Source: Volvox africanus (lineage: Eukaryota > Chlorophyta > Chlorophyceae > Chlamydomonadales > Volvocaceae). From it: 64,000 nt of DNA. The stretch covers positions 1,612,001 through 1,676,000 of the forward strand of contig BSDZ01000101.1 in the NCBI GenBank assembly GCA_030268105.1, written 5' to 3'. The translations under genes were made by a program, and so were the position numbers. Positions 60,215 through 64,000 of this stretch are shown here, one piece after another (the stretch's first letter is position 1; the number at the start of each line of letters is the position of its first letter). A model generated the notes under the pieces. The model saw only the letters and a program-made list of their open reading frames with translations, was not told where the DNA came from and ran no database searches.

Positions 60215-60345
60215 AGTGAGAGGGGGAGCACGTGGCAGGACAGACAGACAAAGCCACGTCCTCCTCCCCTGCGCTGTGGCTCGGTCCGGTCAGGACCCCC
60301 GGTGCTCGTCTTTGAAGGGCGAGTCGCCCACAGTGTAACACCCAT
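60215..60345 (+). repeat. dispersed repeat family R1, copy F
   Basis: A diverged copy with GGCAGGACAGACAGACAAAG, a GC-rich body, and the terminal ACAGTGTAACACCC followed immediately by an ATAAATAC simple-repeat tail. The G/T-rich sequence upstream from about 59640 may be the 5' part of the same element. It shows best that the family ends in TGTAACACCC plus a variable tail. Confidence 0.7.
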
Positions 60346-61210
60346 AATAAATACATAAATACATAAATACAGACATTCTCCATGCGCGTTAGCGCATGGC
60401 AATTCGGAGCATGGTAAGTAAGCTACATATCAAGCAAGTAGTTTTTCAATCCCAGTAAACATGGTAGTGCGGCATAAATAGTGCAACAGAATGAAAGCTT
60501 CGGGGGGAATGGGGAGAGGTGGAAACATAATCATGTGAGAGTTGATGAACAAATCCTGATCTATTTTGGGCTTCTTTAGGGATTTAGGCTTTATCAAGCT
60601 CTTCAAATTATATGGCACGAAATCCATTTTGTACATCATGGAATTTTACGAGCTGGCCACTGGTCTGGCAAAGTTTCACGTACGCCGGCTGTGCCGGATC
60701 GGTCGCTCGGTCATCAGGCAGGGTTGAGTGAGGGTCGTTGTGTGATCTAACCTAAACCAAACCAAAACCAAAACCAAAACCCGTTCGTTCTGAGTTGATA
60801 ATAGATAAAAACGTTCCTGCAATTGCAACTCCTGCGTGCAAAAATGCGCGCATGCATTAACTTGTCCAAATAAAATACGATCTATTATGTCGCTAATGGG
60901 GTTGTTCATGGGTCATTAGTTGTCGGTGCTGGCGTCTATCCTTCAGAACAAAACATCGAAGATGGATCCAAAGCATACTCTAGTGAATAGCCAAACAGGC
61001 AAACAAGATCGCAACAAATGATAAGTCTTAGGAGCATGTGAAGTAATGTATATACTACAGAACTGAACAGAACGAAGCAAAAGACACGCGTAGGCCGGCT
61101 CATTCGCCAAATCCCAGCACGTACACGCACGCACGCGTCACTCGCGTACATACATAAAGCTGATGGATACTTATATATGCACTGCAGCTGGTCAACCTAC
61201 TTTTACATAT

Positions 61211-61398
61211 ATGGAGTAACGAAGCTATGTAAGCGCGAACTCATCATGCTTGAAACTACTGAACCGAATAGAGCTTTTAGACTGTTATAACCGTTATATC
61301 TGTTATGGAGTAACGAAGCTATGTAAGCGCGAACTCATCATGCTTGAAACTACTGAACCGAATAGAGCTTTTAGACTGTTATAACCGTTATATCTGTT
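61211..61398. repeat. perfect 94-bp tandem duplication
   Basis: Two identical head-to-tail copies, 61211-61304 and 61305-61398. The absence of any difference means the duplication is recent or is an assembly artefact. Confidence 0.95.
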
Positions 61399-62268
61399 AC
61401 ACGCCGTTACCAAATAGCTAGAGCCATAATCCTTGAACGACGGTTAAACACGAAGTTTGATCGCGTGGGCTTCCCGCCTTTTTTAAATGAAAACGTTTCT
61501 GGATCCCAATTTGATGTTGTTGACGGTTGTTGCCTTAATTTACACGTCCTAAAAACAAAGCAACTTCTTAAGGCAATATTAAGCCTAGCTATCCTCTATG
61601 TCGTTTCCAAAGTTCCGGCTTTATCCCTCAAAGGAAAAGATGGGGGGAGGTGGGATGAGGGGGGCTACAACATAGCCCCACGAACCCCACCTCCCCACCC
61701 AAAGAGCTTGCACTACGGATCACCTTGACCCACGTTTCCCAATAGAAAATCCCTTATGTTTCAGAGAACAGTAATGTAGCGTAGACATTATTACTTTATA
61801 ATAATAATAGATATTAACAAGCGGATCCACATTGGCTTGTCGAGTTAAAGTCGTGATCATATGCACACACACATACGCACATATATGCACATAATATAAA
61901 TATATGTAACATATCAGTATTGCGATATACATGGATGACAGAACTGGAATATGGTAAGGACCTCACCACAGCACGACACGGCGGCACGACAGCATGCATA
62001 ATTTAAACGAGTGAAAATGTGGTTGTTTTTCCGTAAGATTTATTATTATCACACCTGTAGCATTGAAATGTTTATGAAAACGAAGGTGTTGATTCCAGTG
62101 TGAAAGCAAGCATTTACGTCTTTGGTTTTCGTCTTCCTACTTTACACAAGCAAGGTTTTAAAATGTTACAACATTGTTAAAAACTTACACGAATGCCATA
62201 TCGCATTCTCGGTTATGTGTTGCGTCAATGTATAACAGCTCAAAGGCTATGCCTGTAACGTTGCCGCT

Positions 62269-63936
62269 ATGGCGCTATCGGAAGTTCATGCTGTGGCGCT
62301 TGAGGCACATTCTGCAGCGCAAACTACAGCTGAAGTGCTTGGGCGTCTGTTGGCGGCGCTGGGCACCAGGTATCTTCTTATCCCGATCCAGACATCTTTT
62401 TTGTTAAGGTATTATCCTCCTTACAACATATCTTAATCTTATGCAACAGTTCCCAGCTCATGGGCGCATGGCTTCAAGAGCGCGACGCCCTTTATACGCG
62501 ACAACGACAATTAGAGCAGCAGTTGGCGGTCAGCCAGCAGCAAGCGGCAGACAAGAAGGAACAGATCACGACTCAGTAAGCAATAAAATAACTTGCGTGC
62601 AGTCTCCTGTAACCACATTTCTTTCCTGCTGTATCTGCGCTACCGTTGGGTTCGCATACTTGTACCAAATGTTTCTACGGCACCCTCCCTACGGTGTCAC
62701 ACGGCAAACAAGCATCGAGAAGATGTTTGCTGGCTGCAGTCAAATCGCGAGACTGACACCTCAACCGCTCTCCCCATCATCGCACAGGCAGTTACGCATA
62801 ACCCAGCTTGAAGCTCAGGTCCTAGGACTCAACTCCGCGCTGTGTGCTTTGCGAGCAGACCAGCAGACCGCTCAGGCCGCCCTGGAATCCGGGTGGAAGG
62901 GGCTCCAGCGGCGCTGGGAGGATCTGGAAGAGCAATGCGGAATTTTAACCCTGCAACGCCAGCAGCTACCCACCCTGCAACATCAACATCAACACCAACA
63001 ACCGTACCCACAGCAGCAGTACCACCAGCAGCAACAGCAAAACAACGCAATCGTTACACCAACGCGTGCGACACGCGCGGAGCAGGTATCTGTTAAAACT
63101 CCGCACGGCAGCGATAAGACCCACCAGGTGGAGGAGATACAGGTTGGGTTGAACGGCATCGGGCCCAACACGTCCCACAGTCGTAGCGACTCGGATGTGT
63201 CGCTGCCGCCTAGTCATCCCCGGACTTGCTTTGTGGACAGAGTGCCGGAGACGCTCCTTGTGGGTTATCGGTTAGAGGACCTGTTCCTGGACGCAGCTGG
63301 AGGAGGTGAGGCGTCGGCAGGGGGAGCGACTGTGGCGGGAGTATCGACGGAAACAGCAGCAGACGGGGTCACAACAGCGGCTGCGGCGGCAACGGGGATG
63401 ACGACAACTGGCACGAATGTGGGTTGTGGCCAGGTGATTACAGCTCGGTTACCGTGTGCCACCTCTGCCACAAATCCTCCAGGAGCGCAGGTCAGTGGCT
63501 GCAGGAATCCGACAAAGTAGCAATTAGACTATTGAAGAGGAGGATGCGCAATATGCGGATGTACATATTGTGGGAATCAATTGAGACGCTTAAGGGAGAG
63601 AGCGTTTCACATTTTGCCAGAGAGGCAGGCCTATCGTAGTTTTGTACAGCACGTCGTCGTCGTACGTTGTGCATTACCTCGATTTGGGTTTTGCTTTCAA
63701 CGTCCCTGTTGCGGAGGAGATGTGTACAGCCATGTGTACTGCCTGTATGAACTTTGGGTTCTTGAGTTGCGTATCGGTAGATTGGGGTTTGCAGTAGTGT
63801 ATCGGAGGTCACGACAATAATGGATATGGCATTTCCTCGGCAGCACGATACCGGTACACCCGTGCTGATGAAGCAGCTTATACAGAGAGAGGTTCGATGT
63901 ATACGCCAGCGTTGCAACACCGGTCTTGGCCACCAG
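62269..63936 (+). CDS. coiled-coil, glutamine-rich protein (3' end outside window)
   Basis: Exons 62269-62369, 62450-62575 and 62788-63490 join in phase from an ATG. A fourth exon, 63844-63936, fits in phase 0 after a TCGGCAG acceptor and ends at CAG before GTATCG, so the gene continues to the right. Residues up to about 150 form heptad-like helices rich in Gln, Leu and Ala (ERDALYTRQRQLEQQL; LRITQLEAQVLGLNSAL; WKGLQRRWEDLEEQC). A His/Gln-rich and then Ser/Thr/Ala-rich linker follows. There is no signal peptide or membrane span. Structural, centrosomal or ciliary coiled-coil proteins look like this, but no family is recognised. Earlier 5' exons cannot be excluded: the frame is open back to an AACAG acceptor at 62234-62238. 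Confidence 0.62.
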
Positions 63937-64000
63937 GTATCGTGATCCCGCTCGTTAACAACACACCTGGTGGCAAGGCGGTTTGGAGTCTACAATGGGA

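Larger units (their letters stand above)
58690..62268. other. repeat-rich gap left of the last gene
   Basis: No gene is supportable. The interval contains the 8-bp minisatellite (59350-59611), R1 copy F, an AACCAAA-type tract near 60748-60780 and the 94-bp tandem duplication (61211-61398). The remaining open frames are short and have no domains. Confidence 0.5.

Overview
This is a nuclear fragment from an intron-rich eukaryote, most likely a volvocine or chlamydomonadalean green alga. Three things point there. Small exons are joined by GT-AG introns. Microsatellites and minisatellites are very dense. There is also a very large PAS plus class III cyclase gene of the kind that is expanded in these algae. 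Species assignment is inference. No prokaryotic gene organisation is present.

Layout. At 1997-7806 (+) lies a complete nine-exon PICOT/Grx3-type gene: one thioredoxin domain followed by two CGFS monothiol glutaredoxin domains, 411 residues. At 12869-16903 (-), possibly extending to about 17230, lies a PP2C protein phosphatase with eight exons that splice in phase; its N-terminus is unresolved. At about 17345-19612 (+) is a broken LINE with endonuclease and linker but no reverse transcriptase core. At 19650-20138 (+) are two orphan in-phase exons. At 22561-36382 (+) is a 28-exon gene for a 1153-residue prominin-like pentaspan membrane protein. At 38295-39138 (+) is a two-exon gene of unknown function. 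At 41587-55752 (-) is a 12-exon gene for a predicted guanylate cyclase of about 2169 residues whose PAS domain appears to be split by about 1,400 low-complexity residues. At 57880-58660 (-) is an internally deleted Ty1/copia fragment. At 62269 to beyond the right edge (+) is a coiled-coil, glutamine-rich protein gene, incomplete.

Repeats. At least four dispersed repeat families recur in introns and intergenic DNA. The clearest (called R1 below) has seven partial copies that share a 3' end. Long tandem arrays sit mostly inside introns: ACACAT, ATAAT, GGGGAC, an 8-mer, a 20-mer, and 87-bp and 94-bp duplications. Two cyclase exons contain or begin with CAG/CAA runs.

Functional picture. The genes do not form an operon or obvious pathway. 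They cover redox and iron-sulphur handling (glutaredoxin), dephosphorylation (PP2C), membrane protrusion or cilium-type membrane organisation (prominin-like) and cGMP signalling (cyclase). The last two could both act at the cilium, but that is speculation. Exon models were built by hand: donor and acceptor dinucleotides and reading phase were checked at each junction, and weak points are named in the entries.
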